Below the pieces are notes generated by a model, which was given only the letters and a program-made list of their open reading frames with translations, was not told the origin of the DNA and ran no database searches. A stretch of 64,000 bases of DNA from the NCBI GenBank assembly GCA_030280995.1, contig JASXTE010000017.1:25866498-25930497 (forward strand), written 5' to 3'. Positions 23,478 through 34,972 of this stretch are shown in pieces. The position numbers were made by a program, and so were the translations under genes. Each line of letters starts with the position of its first letter. The first letter of the stretch is position 1. This DNA is from Hemileia vastatrix (Eukaryota; Basidiomycota; Pucciniomycetes; Pucciniales; Zaghouaniaceae).

Positions 23478-23482
23478 ATCCC

Positions 23483-24950
23483 CTGATACCTTACCCACAT
23501 CCAAGTGCACCTTGATGTGGTCACACCTAAAAAATTATTTTTTTATTTTGACTCCTCCACTTCTACCAAAATCATTTCCAGAGACTTATCTTGAGCCTTT
23601 GAACAAACATAGCCTCCATAAAAAAATTAAAAGAAAAAAATAGAAAAAAGAAAATAATCTTGAATCCACCACTTTTAAAGCCAACACCCTACAACCACAT
23701 AAAAGAGCCAGGTCCTGGTCCACACAAATGATCACTGGGTGGGCTCCCTCCAATAAGTAAAAATGATGGGAGACCACCAGTGATCCACCATTAATCCAAA
23801 AGCACCACAGATAAAGAAGTCAGTCCCAAGCCAAGGAGCCAGTCCAGTCCAGTTTTAAGTCATAGTGGACTAAAAACCTGAATAACAAAAACCAGAACTA
23901 GGATTTAACTAGGACAAACAAAAGACTTGAAACAGAAATTTTTGGGTAACTGTTCTACAGAGCAGCCAGCTCATCAGTTACCCCTACACTTGCCAAGATA
24001 AAATCTAGAAGCCCCACCCATAGGTAACTTCTAACAACAAACAAGTTTCCAACAAAACAGATGCACAGCATCACCAAAATCCAAAATTTAAAGAGAATCC
24101 AGTTCACTAACAAAAAAATTATTTTCCAATTTTGAGCTGCCCCAAACAACAAACCCTTCTTCATCAAAAAAAATATCCTGATTACCAGAATCATGATCAG
24201 ATTCAGCCAGTTTAACCTCTTGAGGGAGGTTTAAACCTTCATCAGAAACACAGTTATCACCAGCCAGTTTAACCTCTTGGGGGAGGTGAAAAAACTTCCT
24301 GTTTAGCCTCATGGGGGAGGTGAAAAAATCTTCCAGTTTAGCCTCATGGGGGAGGTGAAAAAACCTTGCTGATCTTCACAAAAATAATTCATATCTTCTT
24401 TTTTCATTATGTTCAGATTTTTTTTTTGAGTATCTTGAGTTATCTTGAGATTTTTTCTTTATTTTCTTGAGTTTTATTCTGACCAAATAAGTGGTTTATC
24501 CTCATTTTGGAGGATTCAGATGCTTGAAAACTTCTGGTTTAAACCAATAAGCTTGCCCCCTGGGCTACAAAAAGCTAAGCCCCTCTTCCAATTTTGATAT
24601 CCCATAATCAGACCTCCAAACAAAATCCCCATCCATCTCTATACACTTATTTACCATCAATTTCATTCCCAGTGTCCATCCACCATATATCCTTTGAAAC
24701 AGAGCAATCTACAAGATAAATAATTTTACCCTCCTTTCTAAAAAGGCCTTCTCCAGTTGAGTGAAGAAGCTGAGAGTTTACTGTCTCTAGCTCCAAATCA
24801 TCAATCACAAAATTATTCTGAAATTTAAAAAATACCTCCTAAACAGGACCCAGAAAACTAAAAGAATCATCTTACCCCAAGCAACCATCTTCTGATCTTG
24901 AGGGAACCAGCTTAGAATTGTAATTCTCCAACAAACATACATCCAGAACA
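23483..24950 (-). pseudogene. Element D, minus-strand region with peptide repeats (right part)
   Basis: Between 24200 and 24360 the plus strand repeats CAGTTTARCCTCNTGGGGGAGGT about four times; on the minus strand this reads LPQEVKLA repeatedly. The surrounding frame is acidic and broken by stops. Together with 2950-3704 it formed one stretch before composite A inserted. No known domain is seen. Confidence 0.45.
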
Positions 24951-24958
24951 TAATCATT

Positions 24959-26136
24959 CTAAAGATCCAAACTTTCTATAGAGAGATTGTCCCCACTTCT
25001 TCCATCATCTGAACTTAAAAGAATAAACTGAGGATCTTTTTCATGAGGCTTCAAATAATTAAGTTCAGAATTACTCTGAGAATCCAAAAGATCCTCCAGA
25101 ATAGAGTCCATAATGTCAAAATTAACATCCTCCTCCAAGCTTTCATCTTTTGAACTTAAAGGAGCACCCAGAAAATAATCTTCCCCTAAGAGCCATAGAT
25201 CCAACACAGACTATTTCTGACCATTAAAAGATCTTAAAGAAACATCTTCATCCAAAAATCCATTATCTAAACATGAAGAAACCATATCATCATGAACATC
25301 CAATTTTTCCTTCCCACAGAGCTCATCCACCTTTGAAAAGATACACTGATCATCCAGTGTGTACATATCCAAAACATCAAATGAACAACATTCTCAAGAT
25401 CCATTGTCATAATCTGTTAAAGAAATAAAAATTTCTGAAACATCACAAACATCATCATCTCCCAAATTGGGTGATTCCAAACTTTCCACTGTAGCTGAAA
25501 TTTTTGCCACTTCTTCCTGAAACTTTCCATCCATTAAATTTTCATTTTCAGATTCCACCTCTTTAGAAACTAGGTTTTCAAGATGCCCCAGAATATCCTT
25601 CTTCAAAACACCTATAGCAGGAATCCTACTTTCTCCATTTAGAAGTGTCTTCATCAGCCCAGCCTTTAACAGAAATCCCTGAACCTCCTTTTTGACCTCC
25701 AGACCCATGGCCCTCCAAAAAAACTCTTGGCCTCCAATTCCTGAGAGTACATACCATTATAATCCATATAATCCATAACCTCTTCAAACTCCTCCATAAA
25801 TTTACCATACTGAACCAGAGAAGTTACAGCACCATCCATTTCACATTTCCTAGAAATTCCATAAAGATCATCCATTGAAAACACAGTGTGCCACCTCCTG
25901 ATCATTTCCATATTTAACTTTACCCAATCCTGAATCCTATATCCCTCCATCCTAAGAAATTCCTTCACCACCTCTCTATCATCAATGAAGAAGATAACCT
26001 GCTTTACCCTATCCAAATCAGAAGCCCCATTCAAATCAGCAGCAGCTTCAAAGATCTCCAAAAATAACCTTGCCTCCTCTCTAAAGCAAATTTTCTCTTT
26101 CCATGACTTGATTTTGACCATCCTAAATTTTTCCAA
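24959..26136 (-). pseudogene. Gag-like protein of element D
   Basis: From the start near 26136 the minus strand encodes a typical Gag N-terminus of fungal LTR elements: ARLFLEIFEAAADLNGASD, VKQVIFFIDDREVVKEFLRM, and DWVKLNMEMIRRW. Downstream frames to 24959 are acidic and continue with shifts and stops. No zinc knuckle or protease was found. It lies just after the 5' LTR and primer-binding site of element D. Family assignment rests on pattern recognition, not a search. Confidence 0.55.
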
Positions 26137-26341
26137 TTACACCTCCCCAACTTTCCACCACAGATAGCAAAAGTCCACCCAATAGCCTTCAGAGACCTAG
26201 AAGGGACCAAATCCAACTAGAGAGAAGACCCTCTAGACCAACCACAGAGAGATACAGCACCAAAAATCCAAAATCCACAAAGAGTCCACAAAATAAGAGA
26301 GTCCAAAAGTAACAGAGATTCCAAAAGCTAGAAAATCCCCA

Positions 26342-26358
26342 CCCCACATTGGGCTCCA
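26342..26358 (-). promoter_or_regulatory. Primer-binding site of element D
   Basis: On the minus strand TGGAGCCCAATGTGGGG starts four bases after the 5' LTR. It differs slightly from the tRNA-Lys-type site TGGCGCCCAACGTGGGG, two of the changes being at former CpG positions. Confidence 0.5.
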
Positions 26359-26362
26359 GAAA

Positions 26363-27422
26363 CATAGACAATCCTATAGTACTAGCTAAAGGCCTTGAAC
26401 AAGGGAGTTGGAGTAAAACTGGAGAGAAAACCCCTTGTCCCTTTGAGATAAACCAGGTGAGATTAATTTGCTACAGCAAATTAGAGACTGTTACAATTTT
26501 CCCTTCCAAACAACTCCTTGAATGTTTGAAAATCCATGACAGTAGCCAATAGCAGACCACTGAGAACCAAAAAACCTGAAAACGTGAAATGCAGAGAAAT
26601 TCACACCAGAAACTAAAGACACATTGCACTTGTTGCACAAACTCAGTAAAAATACTTGATGTAGGTTTCAAAGCTACAACAGAGAAATAAGTTGCCAAAG
26701 TTAAGTTAAATGAAGAACTAACCTTGCAACAAACACAGCCAATTGTGGCTAAAAACCAGTGAAAACTGAGTGACAAAAAATGATATAACTACAGGATGGT
26801 TTTCTGATATTTAAAGTTGCCCCAAACTGTCTTATTCAGTATGTACACACAGGCCACCCATCTAAAATCCATGCACAAAAACTAATTTGGCACCTTTGAC
26901 AGGCAAATTGAATAAACGCCCTCTAGAAATTTTCCACAGCCTTCTAGGACTGAGGTGGGCAGACCTCCCTGAAGCAAAAAAACCACTAAAAACATCTAAA
27001 AAAACCCCAAATACGTAGAAAAATCCACCATGACTACTAAAACCCTTAAATCACAAAATTCAGCTATGACAACTTTGAGACATAAAATATAGAGCCAAAT
27101 TAGTTTGACTTAATGGTACTAAGAACTTAAACCTAAGACTTAAGATTAGCGCACAAAACACAAAAACAAAATTAAACAGCTATCTTTTAGAAATGAAAAA
27201 TGGGGAAATGACTCCTTAAAACTTGGAATATGAAAAATTTCATCAAGACATAATATATAGAAAAACCCAGGGCTATCCAATGGTTGTACACACATCCACA
27301 TATTACCAATATTCACTGAATAAAACAAAAAAAACCTAATTATTTAAACAATGTCAATCAAGACATACACAAACAGCACCAAACAGCCCCACAAAGGCCT
27401 CTGCCAATGTTGGAAGACCACA
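26363..27422 (-). repeat. 5' LTR of element D (about 1.06 kb)
   Basis: It starts with CATAGACAATCCTATAGT (TGTAGACAATCC in the copy at 30104) and ends CCAATGTTGGAAGACCACA. The solo copy at 30104-40613 aligns along most of its length, as does the shorter copy at 1590-2240. Confidence 0.65.
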
Positions 27423-28130
27423 GCATTAGTTAAATTACTTAAAACAATGGCAATTAGAATTTTGAGAAATTCTCATAATTTGGAAAAAATTAAGGATGCT
27501 GGGGTAGAAGTAGTAATGAAAGATCTAATTAATAAATTCAATAATTTGCAATAAAATTGTAGTGTCTCTTCTAGAGCTAAAGACAAAGTTGATACCCAAT
27601 TACAAGACCATTGTGATGCATTAGAAGAATCAATTAGTAACCTGAGTATGGAAAATAAATCACTAAAATACAAGGTTTAACATTTTACTAGCTTCTCTTC
27701 TGAGCTCCAGTACATATTGATTCCCTTTGTACTTGTGGAAGGAACTAGTTCAGAAATGGTTAAAGAGGCAGTCAAAAAATTTTATAAATGTTTGAGGAAA
27801 GTTGAGCTTGTCAGATCAACTTGATTGATGCTTCTTTTGCGGAATAAGATGGTGGGAGAAGTTCATCATAGAGGACTGAGGAGGATTAGCAAGGCTTAAA
27901 GGTGTGTATGGGATGAGATGATGAATGAGAAGAATAAGTGTGAGTTTGGAACAAAACGTTTAGTGTGCAGTAAGGAAGAGGTGGAGGCACTGATGAAGTG
28001 ATAGTGGGAGGGTTTTTGGTTTAAATTTTTAGGATCAAGGATGGGTAAAGGTTGTGCTACACAATTACCTTCATCTCAACAGCTAGAATTAACTAGATCA
28101 ATAAGGTCAAATAATGGATGTCCAAAAGTA
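27423..28130 (+). pseudogene. Unrecognised plus-strand gene remnant
   Basis: Directly right of the LTR the plus strand reads ALVKLLKTMAIRILRNSHNL and continues in one frame, with scattered stops, through a helical stretch (QLQDHCDALEESISNLSMEN) to about 28130. No known domain is recognised. It probably belongs to the element that LTR D inserted into. Confidence 0.35.
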
Positions 28131-28708
28131 ACAAAAAGTAAGTAATGGTAAGAAAGGGAGAATGATGGATGCCTAACTAAGGAATGATATATCCATATTA
28201 TATAGTACTAATTATGCATAACTTGTAAGTTAACCAAGAAGAAAATAGAAATCTAATATGTTGTGGAGTATTAGAGCTTAATATGTGATTAGATGGATAA
28301 AGTTAGAAATGAAATGAAGTAAGGGAAAAGATAATATTTGAATTACTTACTTATCTATTATGTTGCCTAAATTTGTTATTAATTTTTGTTCTCAGTGTTG
28401 TATTTCTTTAGAATTAGTGGGTTGTAGTATTAAATCTTTTTAATAAGAAATGAAATTGTTTCCTTTTGATCCTTCAGTGAATTGAGATGATTTGAGGATG
28501 TAAGATAAGCTTGCTGTAATATTAACACATTTCATATCTCAAGTTGTACCTACTGTCTCTAAATTGGCTTCATACCCACTTCCTAATAAAGAATTCTCTA
28601 AAATAAAATACAAATATTCAAATAATAATGGATGGAGTAATGAAATTATGAAAAAAATTTCATGTACAAATATTTATGAACAAATGATATATGAAAGAAA
28701 TAAATGAA
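28131..28708. other. AT-rich stretch without a recognisable gene
   Basis: No open frame, repeat unit or structural RNA stands out. It lies between the plus-strand remnant and the 3' end of the minus-strand gene at 28709. Confidence 0.4.
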
Positions 28709-30482
28709 TTAGTAATCAAAAATTTTCATTAAAGTTTTAATTTTCTTAACAGATTTAATAGCTTTAACACATTCTATCAAAAAAAGTTTATTTTTTGAAC
28801 CATCTTCAAGTTGATAATTTAGTTTCATCTGATTCAATAGGAAATTGTACCAGAGATCCTTCTCCTCTTTCTTTATCTTAAATTTCTTCTCCTCAAAGTC
28901 TTGTACCCTTCCATCCCTCTGTAAAGAAAGTTCAAATTTCCTCTCCTCCAAGTCTTCTACCCTCTCTTCCCTCTGCAAATAGAGCTCAAATTTCTTCTCT
29001 TCCAAGTCTTGTGCCCTACCATCCCTATGTAAAGAGAGCTTTTATTGTTTCTTTTGAAATTTAAGAGCATCTCTTGAAACTTCAACTTTACCTAGAGTGA
29101 AAAGAAATTTTAACAAAAGAAAATAAAAGCTCACTGAATAATTAAGAGGTATGCTATCACTTACCAGCTTCACATTTCTCCAGAAAATTATCAATTGAAG
29201 AAAAAGGGGTTTGGGAAAAACTATCTCTGTTTTGTTTTCTTTGAATTTTTAAATTCAGAGTAGTTGATGGTCTTTACTTTATTTTGGAGGTAATGTTATA
29301 ATCTTCATCATTGATGCTAGCTTCAGACATGCTTGATTGTAGCTCCTGGGTTTGTTCATTGGCCTTTTTAGAAATAAGAAAAAGAGATGTATATAAAAAA
29401 ATAAAACAACTAGAAAATAAATAAAAGCTCACTTGAGTGAGATCAGGTTGGTTTATATTGCCATAAGTGTCACCAGAGAGCCTACACACAAGGTCAAGGG
29501 TGTTACTGAGTAAGTGAGATTGTCAAAGATGATTGAAGACTGCTTTAAAGCACAGAGGAATACTTCTAGGGAGTGGTTTGAAGATAAGTCAAATATAAAT
29601 TAGTTCTTCTTCAAGGTAAGTTCAAGGTGAATAATAATGTGACTTACAGTAACACTATATATTCGGGTTAATCTCATGAAAGGTTGAAACACAATAATTA
29701 AAAGGGATTTATCAGTTTAATAGTTTGAAGATAAATTTATTATTAAGAGAGGTAGGAAACAATAATAGCTTTATATAAATTTAAATAATTTCACAACAAT
29801 ATTAGAATTTAATTCTAAGGAATATCAAACCCAATTCACCCAATCATATTGACAACTCCACCTTGCATTGACCCCTTTAATAAACCACCCTCAATTTATC
29901 ACTGACCCCTCAATATAGCCCACAGATCATTTAAAATTACTGCTATTTATAATCACAAACCTTTAATTACCCTCAGAGACACAATAACCCAACATTAAAA
30001 ATTTATCATTTAAAGTAGCACTATAACTTTGTGAATTTGCTTTAATATTGAAAGGTATAATAAAATTATTGACTAATTTATATTTAAAGTTTAGATAGGG
30101 TGGTGTAGACAATCCTATAGTACTAGCTATAGGCCTTGACTAAGGGATTTGGAGTAAAACCAGAGAGAAAATCCTCTGTCCCTTTGAGAAATTGAGAAAT
30201 ACCAGGTGAGATTAATTTACTACAGAGAAATGAAGACTGTTACAATACCCCTTAAAAACAAATTCTTGACTTCTTGACAAGCCAAGACAGTATCCAATAG
30301 CAGAGCATTGAGAAACAAAGAAACAAAACCTGAAATGAAGAGAAAATCCACTCCAGAAACCAGAGACACAGTGCACTTGTTGCACAGAAAACAGAAATAA
30401 TACTTGATGCAGGTTGCAAAGCTACACCAAAGAAACCAGTTTCCAAAGTTTAGTTAAATGAAGAACTAATCTTGAAACAAAC

Positions 30483-31255
30483 TGTCACCGGATGACCTAC
30501 GCACAAGGTCGAGGATGTTCCTGTAAGTGAGATGAGGGATTTTAGAAACTTCTTTGAAGCACAGAGGAATGATTCGAGGAAATGATTCGAAGGTCACTCG
30601 AAGTAATAGCTATAGGTTCGAGGTTCGATCAAGAAGAATTATAAACTAGTTCCAAGGTAATAATAATTCTTAAAATCTCACGAAGGGTTGGAAACTCAAT
30701 AATCAAAGATTTAGGATTTAGAAATGAATATTTGAGAAGGTAAAAGAAAGATACAATAACAATGATTTAACTTTTAAGGATTTACCACTATTAATGTAAA
30801 TACGATATTATAATTTAATTCTAAGGAATATCGAACCAAATACCCAACTCCTTTTATATCCTTTGTTCCTCCTTGCATTGACCTCCCTTCCATCGCAGCA
30901 TTCCCATTCCATTGACCATTACTAACATACACTTAGACCCTCTCTACTAAATATCCGTCCATGCTCAATTTGCCCCTTTTAATTAATTAACAAAACTTTA
31001 ATGAAAAAACTACTACTATACTATTTCGTTGATCCTAGCGCTGTGCTTCGCTTATTGAAAAGGACTAAGGTACCCTATTGGGAGATTGACTAATTTAGAT
31101 TTAGAGTTTAGGCTAGCGCAGTTAAATAGTACTACACAAAGGAAAATCGCAGTTGCTATGGAGAATTGCTTTCTGCGCTTTGAGTATAGATTTAGGACTC
31201 GATATTATTGATTTATTGAGTTAATTTTGCTTCGAGTGTCACGTGGCGCGTGACA
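30483..31255 (-). repeat. 3' LTR of Gypsy copy B (773 bp)
   Basis: It begins TGTCACCGG and ends GGCGCGTGACA. The terminal 19 bases TGTCACGTGGCGCGTGACA form a 7-bp inverted repeat with a 5-base spacer, just upstream of the antisense TATA box. Confidence 0.9.
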
Positions 31256-31265
31256 GATGCCCGGG

Positions 31266-31274
31266 TATAAAAAA
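31266..31274 (+). promoter_or_regulatory. TATA box of the antisense gene, copy B
   Basis: TATAAAAAA begins 11 bases after the 3' LTR end and 98 bases before the ATG at 31364. Confidence 0.6.
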
Positions 31275-31363
31275 GGCGAACTCCGTTGAGCTTGAGCCAT
31301 CTTCCCACACTAATTTCCCTTGTCTAATACTTTTTCCCTCACCTCTTAATTATTTATTTTATA

Positions 31364-32314
31364 ATGAACTGCCCTACTCCCACACCCACGCCTCCACACC
31401 CTAAAGCAGATGGGGGAATAATCACACGACAGTTTTCACAGACTTGCACGGCTTGTGAAAGCATGGAATATTTCTGTGTCGAAAGTACGGCGACTCGAGG
31501 CCCTCGCCAGAAATGCGAGTTTTGCCGTTGGCCGCGAGGGCGTGCGATGCGTTGACGAAGAACGCGGAAATCGAAAAATGATTTACAAAAACTAAATTTT
31601 GGGTAGTTCCGAAGACCAAAGAGGTGGTCGAAGACATTTGGGATGTCTCAATCGAAGATGAACAATCGGTGGGGGAAAATGATAAGGAGATGAACAACGA
31701 GATCTCAACCTGGGTAACCCAGGCCACGAGTTCGAAGCGAGGTGTCGAGGAAGAGGTCGACAAATTGGTGGAGGAGGATGAAGATGAAGTCCCTGTTCCA
31801 GGGCGGGCACCCAAGAAACGACGGGTGGTCATCGAGGACGATGAGGAAGAGAGAGAGGTAGAGGTCAAAGTGGTGCCCAGGTTATTTCTAGAGCCTGACC
31901 CCATCTTCGAGGTAAGTTTTAATTGTTTTATTTCAAGGATGAAGTTACTGATGAGTTTTGTTTTAGACATCGAATAACCTTGAAGAGCCGATTGCAGAGC
32001 CTGCGCCGGTTATACCAACTGAGGCAAACCCTCCACCCACGGAAGTAGTTGAAGAGCCCGATGACACCCTGGACCAGGTGTGGTCGAAGAAACCTCGTCA
32101 AGGTCGACGAGTAAGGTTCCCGGAAGAACTATGTGGGGAGGTCGACGCTATTATTGACGCTGCTTCCTTTGACGTGGCAGAGGAGCTATTGGAGATGGGA
32201 GAGGTGGTTCCGGTAGGAGAGGAGGAGGTATTTGAGAAATGCAGGAAGGAAATAAGGGTAGTTTTGGAGAAAATGAAAAGATTGGTTCGAGAGAAGTTAA
32301 AAGAAAAGATTTGA
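31364..32314 (+). pseudogene. Antisense accessory gene of Gypsy copy B, Zn-cluster-like, one intron
   Basis: Exon 1 is 31364-31911, the 55-base intron 31912-31966 (GTAAGT...TTTTAG), and exon 2 31967-32314 is fully open, ending in the helical EKCRKEIRVVLEKMKRLV segment. The cysteine cluster reads CTACESMEYFC and RGPRQKCEFC, so the fourth Cys is Arg. A one-base deletion near 31540 shifts the frame in exon 1. Acidic stretches, PKKRRVVIEDDEEE and WSKKPRQGRRVRFPEEL follow. Same intron position and length as copy A. The gene is nearly whole; the single shift and the lost Cys suggest recent decay. Confidence 0.65.
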
Positions 32315-32319
32315 AAAGA

Positions 32320-33290
32320 AAAGGAGATGTAAAGAAGTAGAGAAAAATTGTATTTTTAATTTAATTTAATTTTATTTTATTTTATTATTAGTATTATTTT
32401 TTTTTCATTGTAGGTGAATGTTGTTAATTTTATAAGATTTGAGAGAGAGAGAAAAGAAAAGAAAAAAAGAAAAGAAGTTTTTTAAAAAAAAAAAAAAAAT
32501 TTTAGAATTTGAAAGAGGAATTTTAAAGAAAGGAAAAAAGGTTGTTTTAATTGAAGGAAGTTTTAGTGTTTTTTTTTTATCGAAGAAAAATTTTTATATA
32601 AGAAAAGAGAGAGAAAGAAGAAACGGTTTTGTGATTGAGATGAATTTGTTAAATTGAGGATTTTTGAAATTTTTTTTTTTTTTTTTTTTTTTAAGAAATT
32701 TTAGTTGAAAAGAGAGGAAGAAGAAAGAAAAGAAAAAAACAGAATTTAGAATTTAAGAGAGTTTGAAAAGAAGATTTATTTGTTTTGAAGAATTATTATA
32801 GGGAGATTCAGGGGTTGAAGTTAAGTTCGAGGAAATGGTCGTGTCGTACAAGATTTGATGATTCAAAGGAAAGAAAGTTTTTAAAAGAGAGAATAAAAAT
32901 TTTTTTGGAAGAGAAGTTTTTTGAAGAGAATCTTAAATTTAAGAAAAGAATGTATTTAAAAAATTGAAAAAGAAAAGAAGGAAAATATTTAGAGAGATTT
33001 ATTATTATTTTTTTTTTTTATTTTATTATTTATGTTTTATTCTATTTATTTTATTTTATTTAATTTTAATTTTGATTTTATTTTATTTTATTTTATTTTA
33101 TTTTATTTAATTTAATTTTAATTTTGATTTTAATTTTAGTTGGTTTTGGAGGAAATTTTATAGAAGGAGAAGAAAGAAAAAGAAGAGAGAAAAAAGAAAA
33201 CAAGGCTAAGAAATTTAAGAGATGTTTTAGATTTTAAAGAAAGAAAGAAAAGAAAAGAAAATTTTAAATAAAGAAATTTTAAGGTTTTGG
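32320..33290. repeat. Low-complexity A/G- and T-rich spacer, copy B
   Basis: About 970 bases of purine runs and T/TTTTA runs separate the converging 3' ends of the antisense gene and pol, as in copy A. Confidence 0.6.
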
Positions 33291-33489
33291 TTTTAAAGGA
33301 TATTTCGAATGAAAAGATTTTAGGAGTTCAGGAGCGTTAGAAACATTGATGGCTGGTTCCCAGGATGTTTTGTCTGAGTCATTGAGGAAGCCTTCCCATT
33401 CCACGAGGTATTGAAGTTTCCCCTTGCGTATTCTTGAATCAAGGATACGACTTACTTCCCACTCTAGATGATCTTCTACTTCGACCGGT

Positions 33490-34632
33490 GTGGTAGCCTA
33501 AAGTTTAGTACGGCACCTAAATATGTAAATGGAGTTATTACGGTGTGCAAGATTGGCGTTATTATTTTTTATAAAAGGGTTTTATTTAATTTATTGGAGT
33601 TTTAAATATGAAGAAATTGGTCACGAGCAAATGCCTACACGAAAACAATTTATTTTACGGAGAAAACTTATTTTTACGGTCTGAAAAATTTATAAGTATT
33701 AAGTCGAGTCACTCAAGAACCTTGGGAAATTTTCCCAGAATTTTAACTATTTTTCTTATATTTTTTAAATGAATTTTAAAGTTTTATAGAAATATTTACG
33801 TTTTCAAAAATTACTTAACTTTGATGAATTTTCACGGGGTAATTAGAGCTGCGCAGACTACGAAAATTAGTTTGGTATGTAAAAGGGAAGTAGCTCTATT
33901 ATGTGTAATTTTTCTAGATTTTTTATTATAGTTTTAAGGTTCTAAATTGAGTCCGGAAGTCCGGAGGGACTCCGTACGGACTCCGTTCCGGCTCCGTACG
34001 GACTCCGTTCCGGCTCCGTACGGACTCCGTACGGGCTCCGGATTGACTCTGGAAGAGCTCTGGAGGGGAAAACTTAGGCACGTGACTAGGAATACTTAAG
34101 CGCTTCTCAAACTCGAAATTGAGGAGGGGGGACACATCATACAGCTTAATCATTAACTGCCACAGTCTCATTTTTTATTACTCAACAAATTAAATAAATT
34201 GTAATACCCTTATAACTTTATATTTTATATATAACATTTTAGAAATACTACTCAACAATTAAAATAACACTTCATATAGGGTATCTTTAGAAAGGTCTTC
34301 ATCGCTGGGACTTGATTATTGCTGTCTCATAAAAATTTAAATTATTATAAAAACATAAAAGTCAATCTTTTCAGATCTTTCACTGGTACACCTTAATTGT
34401 TGTTATCAGTATTTCTTTTATCAACAGCCACTTTCTTTAAATCTCAATAAGCGTCAAATATTTTAGAATTTCATTATTTTTATCAATCAGATTCAAGTAG
34501 ATTGGTTAGCTTAGTGATTTAGAACACCTACTTTGTTATTTTTATTGGAAGGACGGGGTTTTCAGCTAAATCCACATATCTCCTCCGGATTCTGCTTACA
34601 GCAAGGCGACTGTAAGAGTTTACCTTACCATA
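33490..34632. mobile_element. 1.14-kb unclassified insertion in Gypsy B, direct repeat ACCGGT
   Basis: Comparison with copy A near 6625 shows that about 1.14 kb was added. ACCGGT stands on each side (33484-33489 and 34632-34637). Ends are GTGGTAGCC and CTTACCAT(A), weakly inverted. Inside are a GC-rich minisatellite (33950-34050), a tRNA-like stretch (34500-34575) and a terminal hairpin CTTACAG/CTGTAAG (about 34597-34619). No coding frame is convincing and no family could be assigned. Confidence 0.6.
33950..34050. repeat. GC-rich minisatellite
   Basis: CTCCGTACGGACTCCGTTCCGG-type units repeat about four to five times, each containing the palindrome CCGTACGG. It is strikingly GC-rich and CpG-rich against the AT-rich surroundings. 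Confidence 0.8.
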
Positions 34633-34972
34633 CCGGTTCCGGAGGGGGTTGGTTCTTGCCCGGGTATATTTCTCGAGCCATTTCCAGGAGAGATACATGG
34701 AAAACAGGGTGAATCGCCTGCCATTTAGGAGGTAACTTGAGTTGAAATGCAGTTTTAGAGACTTCAGAGTCGATTTCGAACGGTCCCAAGCGCTTTTCAG
34801 CCAGTTTCTTTGATGGTCTTGTTGTTCGGATGTTTCCTGCATCGAGCCATACTTTGTCGCCTGGTTTAAAGGAAGGAGCAGATTGTCAATGTTTGTCAGC
34901 CTGTTCCTTGTATCTTCGAATCGCTGATTCCAAATTTGTTTTAAGTTCTTCTTGGAGTCGTGATATAGTTCA

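Larger units (their letters stand above)
3705..23482 (-). mobile_element. Ty3/Gypsy composite A with 5-bp TSD ATCCC
   Basis: ATCCC at 3705-3709 and 23478-23482 flanks an insertion made of LTR (3710-4515), internal region (4516-11515), a second 806-bp LTR split by a large DNA element (11516-11698 and 22223-22845), then only the first ~620 bases of another internal region (22846-23463), and finally 14 bases matching an LTR tip in inverted orientation (23464-23477). Gag-pol reads on the minus strand. The outer part is therefore not a normal provirus: the 5' end in element orientation is an inverted copy of the 3' LTR end. The 5-bp repeat indicates that the whole structure was integrated as a unit. 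An assembly or later recombination artefact is the alternative. Confidence 0.65.
1590..27422 (-). mobile_element. Element D: gag-only LTR retrotransposon, split by composite A
   Basis: Between an LTR at 1590-2240 and one at 26363-27422 lie, on the minus strand, a gag-like frame (24959-26136) and a region of short peptide repeats, and on the plus strand a spliced antisense gene (2289-2925). No protease, reverse transcriptase or integrase is seen. Without the 19.8-kb insertion at 3710-23477 the internal region is about 4.3 kb. A primer-binding site resembling the complement of a tRNA-Lys 3' end (26342-26358) and a purine tract (2241-2250) sit at the expected places. This fits a non-autonomous element with terminal repeats and GAG. 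The outer target duplication cannot be checked because the left LTR is incomplete. Confidence 0.55.
33290..34972 (-). pseudogene. Pol of Gypsy copy B: C-terminal region with chromodomain, split by insertion
   Basis: Beyond the TGA at 34970-34972 the integrase tail continues in frame to the second shared TGA (34886-34888), then GPFEIDSEVSKTAF and VFHVSLLE, up to the insertion at 34632. The chromodomain resumes at 33489 (WEVSRILDSR, LQYLVEWEGF) and ends near 33293. ACCGGT is repeated on both sides of the insertion, so the coding sequence was continuous before it. Confidence 0.7.

Noticed and set aside
23061..23486. A separate plus-strand gene of about 141 codons
   Set aside because: It is the shifted remainder of the truncated antisense gene, and its last codons are the LTR tip and flank.
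34500..34575. tRNA gene
   Set aside because: The A-box-like part is fair but the B box is disrupted and no cloverleaf can be drawn; kept only as a tRNA-like hint.
34528..34842. 104-codon minus-strand frame across the insertion edge in Gypsy B
   Set aside because: It is out of frame with pol and joins insertion sequence to pol sequence; no motif.
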